Below are positions 47,798 through 60,225 of a stretch of DNA of 64,000 nt, one piece after another. The position numbers and the translations under genes are program-made. Position 1 is the first letter of the stretch. Each line of letters starts with the position of its first letter. The DNA lies in NCBI GenBank assembly GCA_014529385.2, contig CM043959.1:4964545-5028544 (forward strand). Reading direction: 5' to 3'. Under the pieces are notes generated by a model. That model had not been told where the DNA came from, did no database searches, and was given only the letters and a program-made list of their open reading frames with translations. Source of the DNA: Adiantum capillus-veneris. Lineage: Eukaryota > Streptophyta > Polypodiopsida > Polypodiales > Pteridaceae.

Positions 47798-49022
47798 GCC
47801 ATGGTACTTGAAAATTTGTGAAATGAAGAGGTGCCATTTGATGGGCTTTGATAGTCTTTTTGACAGGTATGAAATGAGCTTGTTTACAGAACCTGTCTAC
47901 TATCGTCCATATTCCCGTATTCCCATGGATAGACTTAGGCAATCCAAAGATAAAATCCATGGATATGCTCTCCCATGGTGAATTAGGCATTGGCAAGGGT
48001 TGAAGCAATCCAAGTTGCTTCCCTCTATCAAATTTTGTCTTTTGGCATACCACACATTTAGAAACATACTCTTGTATGTTCACTTTCATGGTAGGCCAAT
48101 AGAAATATGTTTCAATTCCGTTTAAGGTAGACTGAATCCCCCTATGCCCCACATAAGGTGGAGCATGAGATTCATACATTACTTTCTCACGTAGTGAGTT
48201 AGTAACACATAGTCTATTGCCATAGAGAAGATAACCATCTTGTAAAGTAAATGGTTCTTCTTTCTTTCCTAATGCAAGGGCTGAAATCACATCTCTAAAA
48301 TCGGGATCAATAGCATACTCATCTATCATTGAAGATAGATCATTGTGAGTTTCTATGGAAACTGCATTCACTATCGGCCGTCTTGAGAGTGCATCAGCTA
48401 CTTGATTATGCTTGCCAGCAATGTGAGCAATATGAAAATGAAATTGTGAAAGGAAATTTGCCCATCTCATTTGTTTGTCGGAGAGCTTGGTCTGCGTCAT
48501 GAAGTACTTAAGACTTTGGTGATCTGTTCGCAGAATGAAAGGAGTCCCCAATAAATAGTGCTTCCATGAGTCTAAGGCATGTAGAACTGCAAGAAGTTCC
48601 TTTTCATATATGCCTAGAGCTTGCTCAACAGGGTCAAGCCTTCGACTCTCATAGCCTATGGTGTGCCCTTCTTGGAGCAAAACAGCTCCAATGCAATCAC
48701 CACAAGCATCACATTGGACCTCAAATGGTTTTGAGAGATCCGGTAGTTTAAGCACAGGTTGAGAGATAAGCTTTTCGAAAGCATTGTTCTCCTTAGCAGA
48801 CCATGTATACCTAACACTTTTCTTTGTTAGGTCATGTAATGGTCCCGCAATTTGTGAGAAATTTTCTATGAAGCGTCTATAGTATGCACACATACCTATA
48901 AAGCTTCTTAGTTCATGAAGATTCCTTGGTTTAGGCCATCCTTGTATTACCTCTAACTTTGATGGATCCATTTGGATGCCATCTTGAGAGATAATGTGAC
49001 CTAAATACTGAATCTCTTGCAA
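47772..49022 (-). pseudogene. Chromovirus pol: RT end, RNase H and integrase N-terminal half
   Basis: A 416-codon frame. It opens in the RT thumb/connection region (IQYLGHIISQDGIQMDPSKL, SFIGMCAYYRRFIENFSQIA). RNase H follows with FEVQCDACGDCIGAVL, YEKELLAVLHALDSWKHYL, LRTDHQSLKYF and HNQVADALSRR. The integrase zinc domain is next (HAPPYVGHRGIQ..CVVCQKTK) and the first catalytic Asp lies in WESISMDFIFGLPKS. The frame ends in a shift just before the second catalytic Asp. Confidence 0.95.
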
Positions 49023-49796
49023 GAAAAATTCACTTTTCTTTCGATTAACATAAAGTTTATTCTCTCTTAAAACTTGAAATATTACCTGGAGGTGTTGCTT
49101 GTGTTCGTCTAATGAATTAGAGTAGATGATAATATCATCAAAGAACAGTCAAGTGAAGGTTCGATGAGGCCTGAACAGCTTCTCCATCAAGCGGTTGAAT
49201 GTGGTTGGTGCATTGGTCAAGCCAAAAGGCATGACAATGTATTCGTAAAGACCAAATGTGGTGCGAAATGCGGTCTTTACAATGTCTTGATCAACTATCC
49301 TTATTTGATGATAGCCACTTTTTAGGTCAATCCTACCGAAGTAGGTCGATCCTTGTAGCTTATCAAATAGGTCTTCTACCTGTGGAACGGGAAACCTATT
49401 CTTGATAGTGATCCTATTTAGTGCTCTATAGTCGACACACATACGATATGTGCCGTCTTTCTTTTGCACTAATAGCACACGTGAGCAAAATGGAGATGAG
49501 CTAGGCCTAACCATGCCCTTCTCAACTAACTCATGCACTTGCCGCATAATCTCCTCTTGTTGAGCTTGAGAAACTCTATAAGGAGGTTTGTTAGGCGGTG
49601 AACTTCTTGGAAGAAGTTCAATTGCATGGTCATCATTACCTCGTTTAGGAGGTAGCTCACAAGGGATGTCGTCAATAAAAACATCTTGAAACCCCTTGAG
49701 AAAATTGGATAACTCTAATTCCTTTTGGTTGCTTTTATTTTCTTTTGCTAAAGCATTAGGTTCATTTTGAGAATCTTTAACAAAAATCATGTACAC
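49023..49796 (-). pseudogene. Chromovirus reverse transcriptase, interrupted by TGA inside the active-site strand
   Basis: Motifs in order are [71 protein letters not shown] and [14 protein letters not shown] at about 49147 stops translation two codons before FFDDIIIYSNSLDEHKQHL, the catalytic block, which continues in the same frame into the RNase H frame downstream. The element therefore needs only this codon repaired for a continuous RT frame here. Confidence 0.95.
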
Positions 49797-50383
49797 GGAA
49801 ATAGAGCTCTTATTGACTTGTTGAAAGCTGGTGTATGTACAATGGGGATAGTGTTACCCATTTCCTTAGCATCTATATACATGTCTTTTTCCTTGAACTT
49901 AAAGGAGATTCTCCTTTCAGGAAATTTAACATTGGCAGCCAGGCGGTCAAACCATGGTGCCCCTAGGATTACATCCTCATGCTTGAGAGGAGAGATAAAG
50001 AAGTCCTCTTTGTCCACATAGCCTTGGACATGAAGCCTCAATTTCCCGATTAAGGGAGTGACTGAAGCTTCTTGCCCCTTGAAGGCACTGTCTGCGGGTA
50101 GGACATCTCCCATCTCGTAAGCTTGTATGCCTAGCTTGGTGGCCAAATCTATAGATATAAAATTGTGAGTAGAACCAGGGTCAAAGAGAATAAAAGCATC
50201 ATGTTCTCTTACCTTTCCCCAAGCATGGCATAGAGGAGATCCTTTGTGATGAGTTTGGTGAGTCTCCTTCTCTTGGATTTCAACCAAGGAAGCTCTAGGA
50301 GGATCTTGGTGGTTGTTCTTTTGGGGACAAGCGCGGTACGCATGCCCTTGTTCGCCGCACTTGAAACACCGGTTATCTTGCAA
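49787..50383 (-). CDS. Chromovirus gag zinc knuckle and protease
   Basis: Begins with a CCHC zinc knuckle [15 protein letters not shown] (nucleic-acid binding) and continues to a retropepsin-type protease with active-site motif [14 protein letters not shown]. Pro follows the catalytic Asp where Ser or Thr is usual, as in some plant gypsy elements. The second conserved block is [12 protein letters not shown]. The frame ends at a stop at 49787 and RT resumes from 49796 with a small overlap in a different frame. Confidence 0.9.
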   Translation of the reverse strand: MQDNRCFKCGEQGHAYRACPQKNNHQDPPRASLVEIQEKETHQTHHKGSPLCHAWGKVREHDAFILFDPGSTHNFISIDLATKLGIQAYEMGDVLPADSAFKGQEASVTPLIGKLRLHVQGYVDKEDFFISPLKHEDVILGAPWFDRLAANVKFPERRISFKFKEKDMYIDAKEMGNTIPIVHTPAFNKSIRALFPCT

Positions 50384-51836
50384 TAACGCTCAAGCTCTTC
50401 AGGAGAGAGTTTGTTCTTACCTTTGTAAACTCCCTTCTCTTTAGCTTTGTTGGAGTTGCCCTTAGGAGACTTTTGGACATTGTCCTTCCCCTTAGGCTCA
50501 TTGGAACCCTTGTTTTCCGGGGGTTATTATTTCTTTTAGCCCCCGTTTGGAAATTGATTCGTGAGGCCACCATAGTATGGTGTATTACCGCCGATATGGT
50601 ACGTGGCCTTTGGGAGTTGACATACTCCGCCATTTCTTCGGTTAAGCCCGCACAAAATTGTTGCTTTTGCTCTCCAAAATCCAACTTTTTGAAGACAGTG
50701 GCTTTGATTTGTAGGTCCCAAAACTTGTCTACATATTTGTGGATGGATTCATAGGGAGAGAGCTTTAAGCTTCACCATTCGTTGAGTACTTTGTCTTTGG
50801 CATCGGTGGCCAAAAATTGCTTCATAATGGAAGCTCTTGAAGCTTTCCATGTTCGTGGAGCTTCACCGTTGGCTTGTAGGCTAGACCACCATTGCCTGGC
50901 GGACTTTTGAAAGTGCATAGCTACATGGCATAGCTTAGAGGACTCCGTGAAGCCCTCATCTCCAAATGCCGCATCGAATTGCTGGATAAAGGCCAAGACT
51001 TTGTCCGTAGCACCAAAGGTACCATCATAGGTAAGGAAAGAGCTGCTCTTCCCTCCCTCTTTGAATTTCTTCAACTTGGACGACCTCTTCCATGCGGCAT
51101 AGGATTTCCTATGGCCACTTCTTTTTGATGGTTCAAAGGTTGCACCATCACTTTCTTCAAAAGGTGAAGAATTTGAAGAAGGTGGAGAAAAGGGTGACCT
51201 CTTTCACACCTTTTTCTTGTCTTGATCTTCGTTGTCTTCACCATCACTTTCATAAGAGGAAGAGGATGAAGAAGATGGAGAAGAGGGTGTCCTCTTTCTC
51301 CCCTTTTTCTTCTCTTGCTTTTTATCATCCCTCTTTGAATTATGGCATGGAGAAGAGTGTGATGGTCTTCTCCGCTTTGGTGGTGATGGAGAGCGTTTAG
51401 CCCGCCGTCTTCGTGGAGCCATCTCCGTCGAGGTGGCAGGAGACTCACTTCTTTCTCGTTCCTTCAGTGGAGGCTCTTGAGTTCTCCTTTGGAGAGGAGA
51501 TGCATCATCAAGAAGTAAATTCTTGAGCCCTTCGTACGGATTCTCTTTTTCTTCCTAAATTGGAGAGAGACCTCTTTTGGGAGTCTCACAAGGAGGCTTC
51601 CTAGGTGTTCTCTCGTCATGGTGATGAGCTTGGAGAATCACGTGAGCACGGAGCTTCCGTTGCACTTCGCTTTGGAGTGATGGATTGCCCATGGCTTGTT
51701 GAAGCCTAGAAACAAGATAGTTAATAAGCCTAGAAACAAGATAGTTAATAAGCATCGGAGCATCATTAGTAGCTTGCTCATTAGCAAAATCAAAGTTATC
51801 AACTTTAATTTCACTCTCTTTACTATTGTCAGCCAT
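50373..51836 (-). pseudogene. Chromovirus gag (capsid region), several shifts
   Basis: Starts MADNSKESEIKVDNFDF at 51836. A 24-bp duplication gives INYLVSRL twice (51705-51752); a related gag fragment at 56.6 kb has it once. A basic Ser/Arg/Lys-rich stretch follows (APRRRRAKRSPSPPKRRRPS, then SSPSSSSSSSYESDGEDN). The capsid fold segment is at 51074-50772 (AFIQQFDAAFGDEGFTESSK, HFQKSARQWWSSLQANGEAP). The frame is broken at about 51540, 51075, 50770 and 50400. Confidence 0.88.
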
Positions 51837-52240
51837 TCTAACAACTTTTAGGTGTAAACTTTTTAGGTTTACTTTGGCACTTCAAGCCCTAGTTGCTACT
51901 CCTCTTTACCCCTTTAGAAAAAGCACTCAAGCTACTATACCCGCGGCTCAAATACCATTAATTGCAAGGAATAGAAGAGAGGGTCTTTCAACACCAAAAC
52001 AGCACCGGCTCCTGTCAAGCTTCTAATAGCTCAATAGTGGTTAAGCCGTAGGCAAGCCCCGTAGGACTCCACTATTAAGACCATAACTCTCGACGGTGAT
52101 GCCCCGTTAACTGCACAAAGGCACGCGCACTGCAAGGCTGAAAAATCCCTATTCTACTTACTCACAGGCAATTAATAATACCAACCATTTATAGCTAGCT
52201 TGAGGACCTCCCTACTTGAGCAAGAAAACAGAAACCTTGT

Positions 52241-52253
52241 GCTCTGATACCAA
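52241..52253 (-). promoter_or_regulatory. Primer-binding site of the chromovirus
   Basis: On the minus strand TTGGTATCAGAGC directly follows the LTR end ATGTTACA. It is complementary to initiator-Met tRNA. Confidence 0.95.
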
Positions 52254-53448
52254 TGTAACATTTAATGGTCTAAAAACTTATTTGTAGCGGAAATTAGCAT
52301 GAACATAGTGGGCATTTCATTAGAATAGATTCCTAATGAGAATTACAAGAGTGCTTGGGTGGAGAGAGAAACAAAAAGCATAACACCTAGTTAGATAGCA
52401 TCAACAATACTTTCAAAAGAGAGAGAAATTAAGCTATTGACAACAGTTGAGGACCGGATTTGCATGGAGCTGGTCCCCCCTCCAAAACGCTTTGTATTAT
52501 GGTTTCTCCCATCAAGAGAGACATTGTACAATATAATTCTTTGTGTTCCTTCAAGACTAGCTAGTGCAATGAAGATGAAAGCTTCATGCACTAAGCAAAA
52601 CACTTAGCAAACACAACTTTAATTATCCCGGTTCTCAGACCCAAGACCTCACACACCTTCGAAGATGGTGAGAGCTAGCAAGGTATGAGAGTAGATTGAG
52701 AGGAAGAAGGAGTATCTTACGAGAAAGATGTACATCTTCTCACATAATCACTCATATTAGCATAGCTTAGCTTAGTAATTAGCTTGGTAGAGGAGATGAG
52801 CATGCATTGAAGCTTGGCTCTTGGTTGGATTTACATCCACATGCCAAGAGTGTGTTGATGTAGGCTTCTATCTCACAAGCTTGGAGTAGGTGATGAGCTC
52901 TCCATTAAAGCTTGGGAAGAGATAGACTTCTCTTTCTTCACACATGAGATTGTGTGAGTGTGTGTGTGTGTGTGATAATGCCTTGCAAAAATCAGCCCCC
53001 TCTCTCTCTTGGGCGAGCCCTCTTGCTATTTGCTCTTGCTATCTCCCCATTGGCCCTCCCCAAGTCAAACCAATGATTATTAAGCAGCATAAGTGTAGCC
53101 TATTGACATGTGTCCCCCTTTCCCCTTTTGTGAGAGCTTTAGGTAATTTAATAATTAAACTAAACTCTCATTGGACCCCTTTGCCTCCTGGCCAATAGGA
53201 ATCAAGCAAGCCATTGGGCTGTTGAATGCTCATTGGACCCCTTGGGAGAATGTCCAATATTCTTCTAGAGGACTTAATGCTCATTGGTTCTTTTATTAAG
53301 TGTTTTTAAATTAATTAAACTAGATTTACTGTAGTCTAATTCTCATTGGTCCACCTCCAAGGCCATCCAATAGGAATTGGGCACACCTTGTGGGCATCTG
53401 GGCTAGAGAGCTGACATGTGTCCCTAATTCCCTTTGTGTAAAGGGAGC

Positions 53449-53502
<54 letters not shown>

Positions 53503-53879
53503 CTTTCTCTCTCATCCCCTACTCCCAAGGCTCCCCCCCTCCTATGTAGGGATTTGAAAAGACTTTTTGGTCACTCACAAAGCATCCAATTTCCCTAGGG
53601 TTGACCTTTGGACACAACCTTTGAATTTTGGAGCCTTAGCATTTTGGAAGTCTTAATGGGCTGAACCTTAGGGTCTTTTTAGCCCATTGTTGCACATGGC
53701 TCTTTTGCAGATGGCCCCCCCTTTGGATCCCTATTTTCCCTCCTTTGGATCCCTAATGTGGCCGGTCTGCTAGCTTAACCAATATTCTAGCTTTTTCTCC
53801 CCTAGCACTTCCCCACATTAAATGATCAGTTTAATATGAGAAAATCATTTAGGAGAATTAGATATTGATTATTATGACA
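52254..53879 (-). repeat. 5' LTR of the chromovirus (about 1.63 kb)
   Basis: Near-identical to 44857-46524. It holds a (TG)n of about 50 bp at 53452-53501 and a longer GTGTGTGTGTGTGT at 52958-52973 than the other LTR. Confidence 0.97.
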
Positions 53880-54115
53880 TCCAAAGTCATGAAGTAGCAA
53901 TCCCAGCCATGCTACCTCACGTGCCGCCACTATAGCACCCTTGTACTCTGCCTCTATACTTGAAAGAGAAATTGTAGGTTTCTTCTTGCTGTTCCATGTG
54001 ATGGAGCACTCCCAAGTGAGAACATGAACCCACTGGTAGACCTACAATAGTATGTACTACCAATCCAATCCACACATTCTTCGAGCAACCTGCTAAAAAT
54101 AGTCCGTTACCACCT
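53880..54115 (-). pseudogene. Ty1/copia RNase H remnant, host site of the chromovirus insertion
   Basis: On the minus strand two frames carry DWIGSTYYCRSTSGFMFSLG and, after a shift, WNSKKKPTISLSSIEAEYKG and AIVAAREVAWLGLLLHDFG. This matches the core of copia RNase H (DWAGs..DRRSTSGY.F.LG...SW.SKKQ..ISLSS.EAEY.A). The sequence stops at the chromovirus target duplication. The continuation past the insertion, on the left at 44530-44851, is expected to be the copia 3' end but is too decayed to prove. Confidence 0.8.
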
Positions 54116-55825
54116 ATAACCACAATCTACGTACATACACATGTTTCATTGTACTAAAGAATATATGTGCACATTGCAGCCAGATCAAAGCTTTCTGCAC
54201 CACGTTTATGCAAATCTGCAGAATCCCAAACCTTAGCAAGTTTCTGCATGTGAACACGCTCTAACTCCATAATGGGGATCAAAACACGCCCGGAATGGAA
54301 ATCTGGATGCACAATTTTAGCCCAAAGGACTCTATAAAACACTAAGATGCACACTCTCCAAGACGAATCACCTCAACCACAAGTTGAGCCCATGTGTATA
54401 TATGTGTGTACGAAAGATCGCCATGAGAAAGAGGCAAACTATATGAGATCCTTAGCCTACATGATTAGCAAGTAAACTTTGAGTAAACAACCTTGCACAT
54501 TACAAAAGTAAACAAGATATGCTTTCACATTAGCTTTTAAACTTAATACTTGAAAGAAACAAGCAAAAAATAAAGAGGATATGATTTCATTGCATCAAAA
54601 AATTTCTATGTGGTTGCACTAGGTCTCTCTCTCAACTTATATTTGATGCATATTGCGCCAAAACTTTCATTGCAAGAGGATGTAGGGTCAAGTAATGTTT
54701 CCCACCATTCATCATCCATCAATTCCATGAAGGTTTCTCTTTTTCCATCGATTGTACAAAATCATTTGCAAAAGCTCCTTCTTTCAATCTGAATGCACTC
54801 ATTTCTTTGATACAATCAATTCAATCTTGAACATTACAGTAGAACGTGTTGACTATGTGATAGAAATCATTGAGCATCTCTGTATTTGACATCGGGTTTA
54901 AATTCTAATACTCTGAATCGAGCATGTAAGATACACTATGGAGTGGACTATGAGCACTCTTCCACCACTTCGGCTAAGAGAAAGGGCACGTGGCAAGAAG
55001 AAGACTTTTACTAGGACTAAAAGACCTATAGAAGAACAAGTGTCATCACCAACAAGGAGATATGTTGGAAAAGCAAATAACACTCAAATTCCTCACATGG
55101 AGGCAAAAGTATCTTGACACTTGTCCAAATGCTCCACAATATCTTATTCTTAAAGAGGCAATCTCACATTTAAATAGGGCTCTTCCTCCCTCATTTGGGT
55201 ATCGTATCACATTATAATGCATTGTATCGTATCAAGCCAAGCTAATCCCTAGCCTCTCAACCACATTTTCATCAAACCTATCCAAGCTCTCACGAGCCAA
55301 GATCTTCTACTCCAACAAGCCAAGCTCTCACGAGCCTAGCACCTCTATCTCTCAAACCAAACTCTTCCACTCTATCAAACCAAGCCCGTACTACCATCAT
55401 CATATAATATTATTTTCCCTTACAAGTAGTATTATAAACTCTCATATGCTCTATGTAATTATGTATTATTAAGAAATCCATATTATTGACCACTAAAGAC
55501 ACGTGCATAAGGGAATCTCTTCTTACTCCCTCATTGAAACAACACCAAGCTTGTGGAAATCAAGTAATAAAAGGTTTGGCACACTCCTTATTTCACGCTC
55601 AAGGTTGTGCAAGAGCCATACATTTTTCTTTTCTTTTCTCTTCCAATCCTTATATTTATTTGTGCCTAATTCATAAAGGTCTCTTGTCTTGTTTACATAT
55701 GTTAGCTCACTTCCGACAATTTTTAATGTTTCTTATTGAGCTCGAACAACTGTGGAAAATTCTCACTTCTCTAAGAATCAAGCCTCTACTTGATTTCACT
55801 TACAAACCACGAAGATTTTTATAAA
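54116..55825. other. Stretch without a recognised gene
   Basis: The minus-strand frame 54354-54154 (LIPIMELERVHMQKLAKVWD) may be decayed coding sequence of unknown origin. The rest is AT-rich noncoding sequence. Confidence 0.4.
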
Positions 55826-56007
55826 CTTGTCCCAATTGCTAGGAAAAAAATATATATCATGGTGAGTACTAAACTACAATTCCAAAGGATGATTTGTAGC
55901 ATGTTTGGGCCACAAAGATTAGCTGCCACATTAATTCACCATTAGCACCTTTTATCCTACCTATGATTAGATATGAATTGAGCTTTGATGTCTTTATTTT
56001 TGCCTGA
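55826..56007 (+). pseudogene. Copy of the short 'STKLQFQR' ORF (LTR/leader fragment)
   Basis: Reads LVPIARKKIYIMVSTKLQFQ, MFGPQRLAATLIHH*, then after a shift PFILPMIRYELSFDVFIFA*. It parallels the ORFs at 58.7 kb (minus) and 60.2-60.6 kb (plus). It abuts the end of the chromovirus gag fragment at about 56007, so the junction is an insertion or recombination point. Confidence 0.6.
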
Positions 56008-56730
56008 CTTTAAGTAAAGGATTTTGTATGAGCGTCCCTCTTCTTCTCCAAGCCGTGCGCGTTTCCCTGCAACCCTATGTTCCAACAAGCTTGTTGGACC
56101 TTTTCCATGCGGCGGATTTTCATGTCCTCTCCTCTTAGGCTCCTTGGAGGAGTAGCCGCTAATTTCATTGGAAGAGGAGGGTGATGAAGATGGAGAAGAG
56201 GGTGACCTCTTTATCTCCGTTTTCTTCTTGGTAGTCCTTTCTTTTCTCTTGGAATCAAGACGAGAAGAGTTATGCGGCGATCTTTTCCTCTTTGGAGGAG
56301 TTGGAGACTTTTGTGACTGCCGTCTTCTTGGAGCCACATCTTCAATAATAGTGTTTGGAGACTCACTTCTATTTATCTCCAATGGTGGAGGCTCGTCATT
56401 TGGAGCATGACATCTCCTTTTTGGAGGAGATGCATCCCCAATTTGATGATGGAGCTCTTCATGCGGATTGCTCTCATCACTCATAGAGAGTCCTCTTTTG
56501 GAGATCTCACTAAGAGACTTCCTAGGATCTCTCTCTTCTTGGAAAATTGGAAGAATACCATGTGTGTGAAGTTGTTGTTAAACTTCTCCTTGAAGAGCGG
56601 GATTGCCCATGGCTTGTTGAAGCCTAGAGACAAGATAATTCACAAAACCACTGCCATCATTAGTAGCACCATCATGTGCAAAATCAAAGTCATCAACATT
56701 AATCCTATTCTCTTCATTATTTTCAGCCAT
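56008..56730 (-). pseudogene. Gag N-terminal remnant of the second chromovirus
   Basis: Begins near 56730 in the NYLVSRLQQAMGNP block, with a stop at about 56580. The open frame from 56484 reads SPPKRRCHAP, APRRRQSQKSPTPPKRKRSP and SSPSSSPSSSNEISGYSSKE. It corresponds to the basic Ser-rich region of the intact-length gag at 51.0-51.8 kb. It lacks capsid and zinc knuckle. Confidence 0.75.
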
Positions 56731-57469
56731 GTTAAACAAAATTTATGTGTGTTCTTGCAAGAGACAATTCCAACCTTGTAGTCTACCCTAGGATCTCTCT
56801 TCTTACGCATGCTTTGATACCAATGTGACAGAATTAAGATAGTACCATAGCAGAATAAATATTAACAAGAGAGAGAGTTTCATTAAGGATATTCCTTATG
56901 ACAAAAAAAGAAAGTGCTTGGTTGGAGTCTATAACAAGAAACAACATAACTAGTTAGTTTGGCATGCAAAATAACTTGAAAAAAAGAGAGATATTAAGAC
57001 TGACAACAGTCAAGGACCAGATTTCGGTCCCCCCTCCAAAAGGACTTTGTATTATAACTTCTCCCATTGAGAGAGATTTGTTTACAATACAATCTTTGTA
57101 TTCATCAAAGACAAATTGATGTCATGAAGATGGAAAGCTTCATGCACCAAAATTACACTTTGTAGGGCCTCAATCCCAAGACCTTAAACACCTTCAAAGG
57201 TGGAGAGACTCTAGCCAGGAGTGAGGAAATAGAAGAAGAAGAAGAATTATTCCTACAAGAAAGAAGTATTCTTCTCACATTAGTTCACTCATAAAGCACA
57301 ACATAGCATAATAATGAAGATGGACAAGAAGATGAGCATGCTTGTAAGCTTGGCACTTGATTGGATGTGTATTCCATGGTCAAGTGTTGTTGGTGTAGGC
57401 TTCTCCACCTCTATTAGCCCTGAGAAGGTGCCTTCACCTTGTTAGAATGAACTTCCTGTTAAATAAATC

Positions 57470-57730
57470 TAAATCCTCATTGGATCTCAAGCTAGGCTAT
57501 CCAATGAGATTCAAGCTTGCTCATGGGATGCTCTACTCTCATTGGTCCCACTACTAGGATACCCAATAGGAACAAAGCTTACCCATGGGATACTCTATTC
57601 TTATTGGTTCTTTTTGTGGGCTATCCAATGAGATCAAAGGTTGTTCTAGGGAATGCTTATTTCTTATTGGTTCTTCATGTTGGCTATCCAATGGGATTCA
57701 TGCTTGCTTGTGGGCAATATAGCTAGTTAC
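57470..57730. repeat. Array of about 60-bp units with paired ATTGG and CCAAT boxes in the LTR
   Basis: Four units of the form CTCATTGG(T/A)..CTAxGxTATCCAATGAGA..CTTGCTCATGGGATGCT follow one another. A shorter version of the same design is at 45760-45975 and 53160-53375 in the related LTRs. Confidence 0.75.
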
Positions 57731-58380
57731 TTGACATGTGTCCTTTATGCCTTAAGTGAAAGAGTTGAGTTTTAATGTGCATGAGTGTTCTCTCTCAAGA
57801 AGGGCTCGCCCCATGCAAGTGGGGGGGTGCAACTTGGCCACTTGGGGTCCTTAGCAACCTTAGAGAACATATTGAATGATCTAAAATACCTAGAGTTTGC
57901 AATAGAATTTTCCATTAATCCTAGGACCACTGAACTCTAGCACTATCCTTTGGAGGCTTAATGAACCTTACCCTAAGGCCATTAAAGCTCCATTGCGTTC
58001 ACTTTGCTTTATGTTAGACTATCTCTCCTCTTGGCCACTGTTGTTGCCAAAAAAGAAATGGAATTTATCCTTCATGTGATTAATGCAAATGTAAGGGTTA
58101 GTATATATAGAGTTAACCTCTATACTCATGCCACTTTTGTGACATTCGTATAAAGTGTAGTCTGCAAGCAGCAAGCAGAAACCTTTTGTTGAGAGCGCCA
58201 TTGCACCAACCAACATTGAGGTGAGCACCACTGGGCGTTAGCCCAAAGGTTGGATGCACCGAACCCATGAGAGAGATAGAGATGGAGAGAACATCACCAC
58301 TACCTTTGCACCCAAGAGCCCCTCGACACTGACACACATACACACACACACTGACCCTTGGGTTATTTGCCCTCATGCAG

Positions 58381-58420
<40 letters not shown>
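58381..58420. repeat. (GA)n microsatellite at the outer end of the inverted arm
   Basis: About 40 bp of pure GA ending just before ACTCACGCCGTCGAGAAATT. Confidence 0.95.
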
Positions 58421-58422
<2 letters not shown>

Positions 58423-58424
58423 CA

Positions 58425-58880
58425 CGCCGTCGAGAAATTTGCGGTCTTGCCAGGAAAGCACCGGGCTTTTGGCTATGAGAGTTGTGAGAGAAAATTAAAA
58501 AAACTATATGAAGGAGTTAAACCATAGATGTCAAGAAGTCTAGGGTTTGGAAGGAAGTGCAATCAAAGAAACCCCACTCTTTCTCTCTTGCACTCACACA
58601 CACAAAGAAAGAACACAAAAGAGAATATCAGAACAACACAAAGATGAAAACATCAAAGCTATGGTCATATCATATCATGGGTAATATGAAAGGGTCAATA
58701 GATAAGTTAATGGTGTTCAATCTTTGCCAACCAAACAGATTACAAATTGTTCTTTGGAATTGTAGTTTTGTGCTTACCATAATATATATGTTTTGTTTAG
58801 TGATTGGGATTAATTGTGTGTACAAATCCTTTTGGTTCATAGCAAGATAACTACACTTACGTTGTCGTGCTGTGACATGT
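58425..58880 (-). repeat. Left arm of a long inverted repeat (LTR 3'-end copy), with a short ORF
   Basis: The reverse complement of 60426-60842, about 430 bp, with clear similarity throughout, for example GTCGAGAAATTTGCGGTCTT against AAGACCGCAAATTTCTCGAC. The minus strand encodes MNQKDLYTQLIPITKQNIYI and VSTKLQFQRTICNLFG, as the right arm does. It is probably a solo or truncated LTR of the same family as the element at 60.8 kb, in opposite orientation. Confidence 0.85.
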
Positions 58881-59682
58881 ACATAGTGGGAACACATGCT
58901 ACAAGAGATATCTTGTAACTTTTTAGATACATAATTATATTTCCTATAATGTACATATGCATATGTAAGTATAAAAATAAGCTTTCTATCTCATCTTATT
59001 ATTTATCTCAAGGGTAATGTATTCTTACTTTACCATCAAAAAATACTATGGGAAAAGTGTCAATAGCTCCGCCTCTTTAACTTGGGGCAAAAAGCATTGA
59101 CTCTTTATTTCTACTATTTCATTATCATCTCACATCCTAGCTAGATCCTATATCTAGGGTAAACTCCAATATATATATATGTATTTTTTATACTTTTCTT
59201 ATATTTCTTTTTAAATAGCTACTAGGAGAGAATCAAATCCTAGTGGGACACTAGGTGGCATGATTTCAAAGATACACTTATTTTAATGCATTATTGCAAG
59301 CATGGTTACAAAAATTTGTCAAGGAGAAATGTCATGCTTTCATATGGCATGAGGTGTCCTTGGGAATTAAATGAAAGTCAAAGCTAAGGAGACCACATGA
59401 AGACTTTTCCTGCCATAAATGGACCCTTATTTGATGAATTTTTTACACAAGGTTCCAATCCGAATTGGAGAATGATTTTTAAATGAAAATCGTAGCTAAT
59501 GAGCTGAAGTTTCTGCCCATATTTTTATTTTTTTATTTGGAGCTACGGTTGAGGAGATATGATCAAAATACTGGACCCCAGTCTGCCCACATCATGCAGG
59601 GACAGCTCATTTTCAACTTTTCCAATTCCTGTTCACACTGGCTCCTCTCTTCTTGTGTAAACCCTTGTGGGTTCCCTTCACC

Positions 59683-59690
59683 TATAAAAG
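59683..59690 (+). promoter_or_regulatory. TATA box of the putative LTR promoter
   Basis: TATAAAAG within CACCTATAAAAGGGGACC, about 1.2 kb before the gag ATG. Such a box is typical of U3 in plant gypsy LTRs. Confidence 0.6.
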
Positions 59691-60225
59691 GGGACCTCTT
59701 CTTCCTTGGAAGGAACTCAAGCATTCAAGCCATTGAGAAGAGGAATTCTTGAGGGAGTAAGTAGTAATGCCTAATTGTACTTAGCCCCATTAACATAAGC
59801 CCAAGCCTACACTTTCTCCTAGAGGAAAACTAGCCATTCTTGTACGCCATCCTTGGAGGATCAACTCTAATCAAAGAAGGTGTTGTACTTGGCGTATCAA
59901 TCAAAGTGGAATTATCCACTCTTCTTCTCTCTCCATTAATAATGGTGCCGAAGGGTTTCAAGTAAGATGTGTTCTACATTGATGTTTTCTTGATTTCTTG
60001 TTGTTTTCATTTTCATCTCTAATCCAACATATATATATGTATCTAATCTCATCTCCTTAACCAAACCTATCTCTCTCATTCATTCATCCTCTCTAGGTTC
60101 TCTTTGCTACAGGTACATCTCTCCCCGCAGTATCCTTATTGCCTACGGGCAAGAATAGGGCTTGGGAGGGAAACTTCTCATCTCTTCACTTCTCTCATAT
60201 CTACATTTCTCACACACTATCCTAG

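Larger units (their letters stand above)
56008..58015 (-). mobile_element. Fragment of a second chromovirus: 5' LTR, primer site and gag start
   Basis: A diverged relative of the 44.9-53.9 kb element, same strand. The LTR-like sequence from 56824 rightwards shares CAACAGTCAAGGACCAGATTTCG-type blocks with that LTR and the CTCATTGG/CCAAT array. The primer-binding site TTGGTATCAAAGC (56811-56823) has one mismatch to the iMet type. Gag starts near 56730 (NYLVSRLQQAMGNPALQGEV) and its basic Ser/Arg/Lys stretch ends at about 56008. All pol is missing. The right LTR end is not fixed; similarity reaches at least 58010. Confidence 0.8.

Noticed and set aside
51092-51400. Plus-strand frame over the chromovirus gag, and the one at 56168-56410
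   Set aside because: Shadow of the basic Ser/Arg-rich gag stretch on the minus strand.
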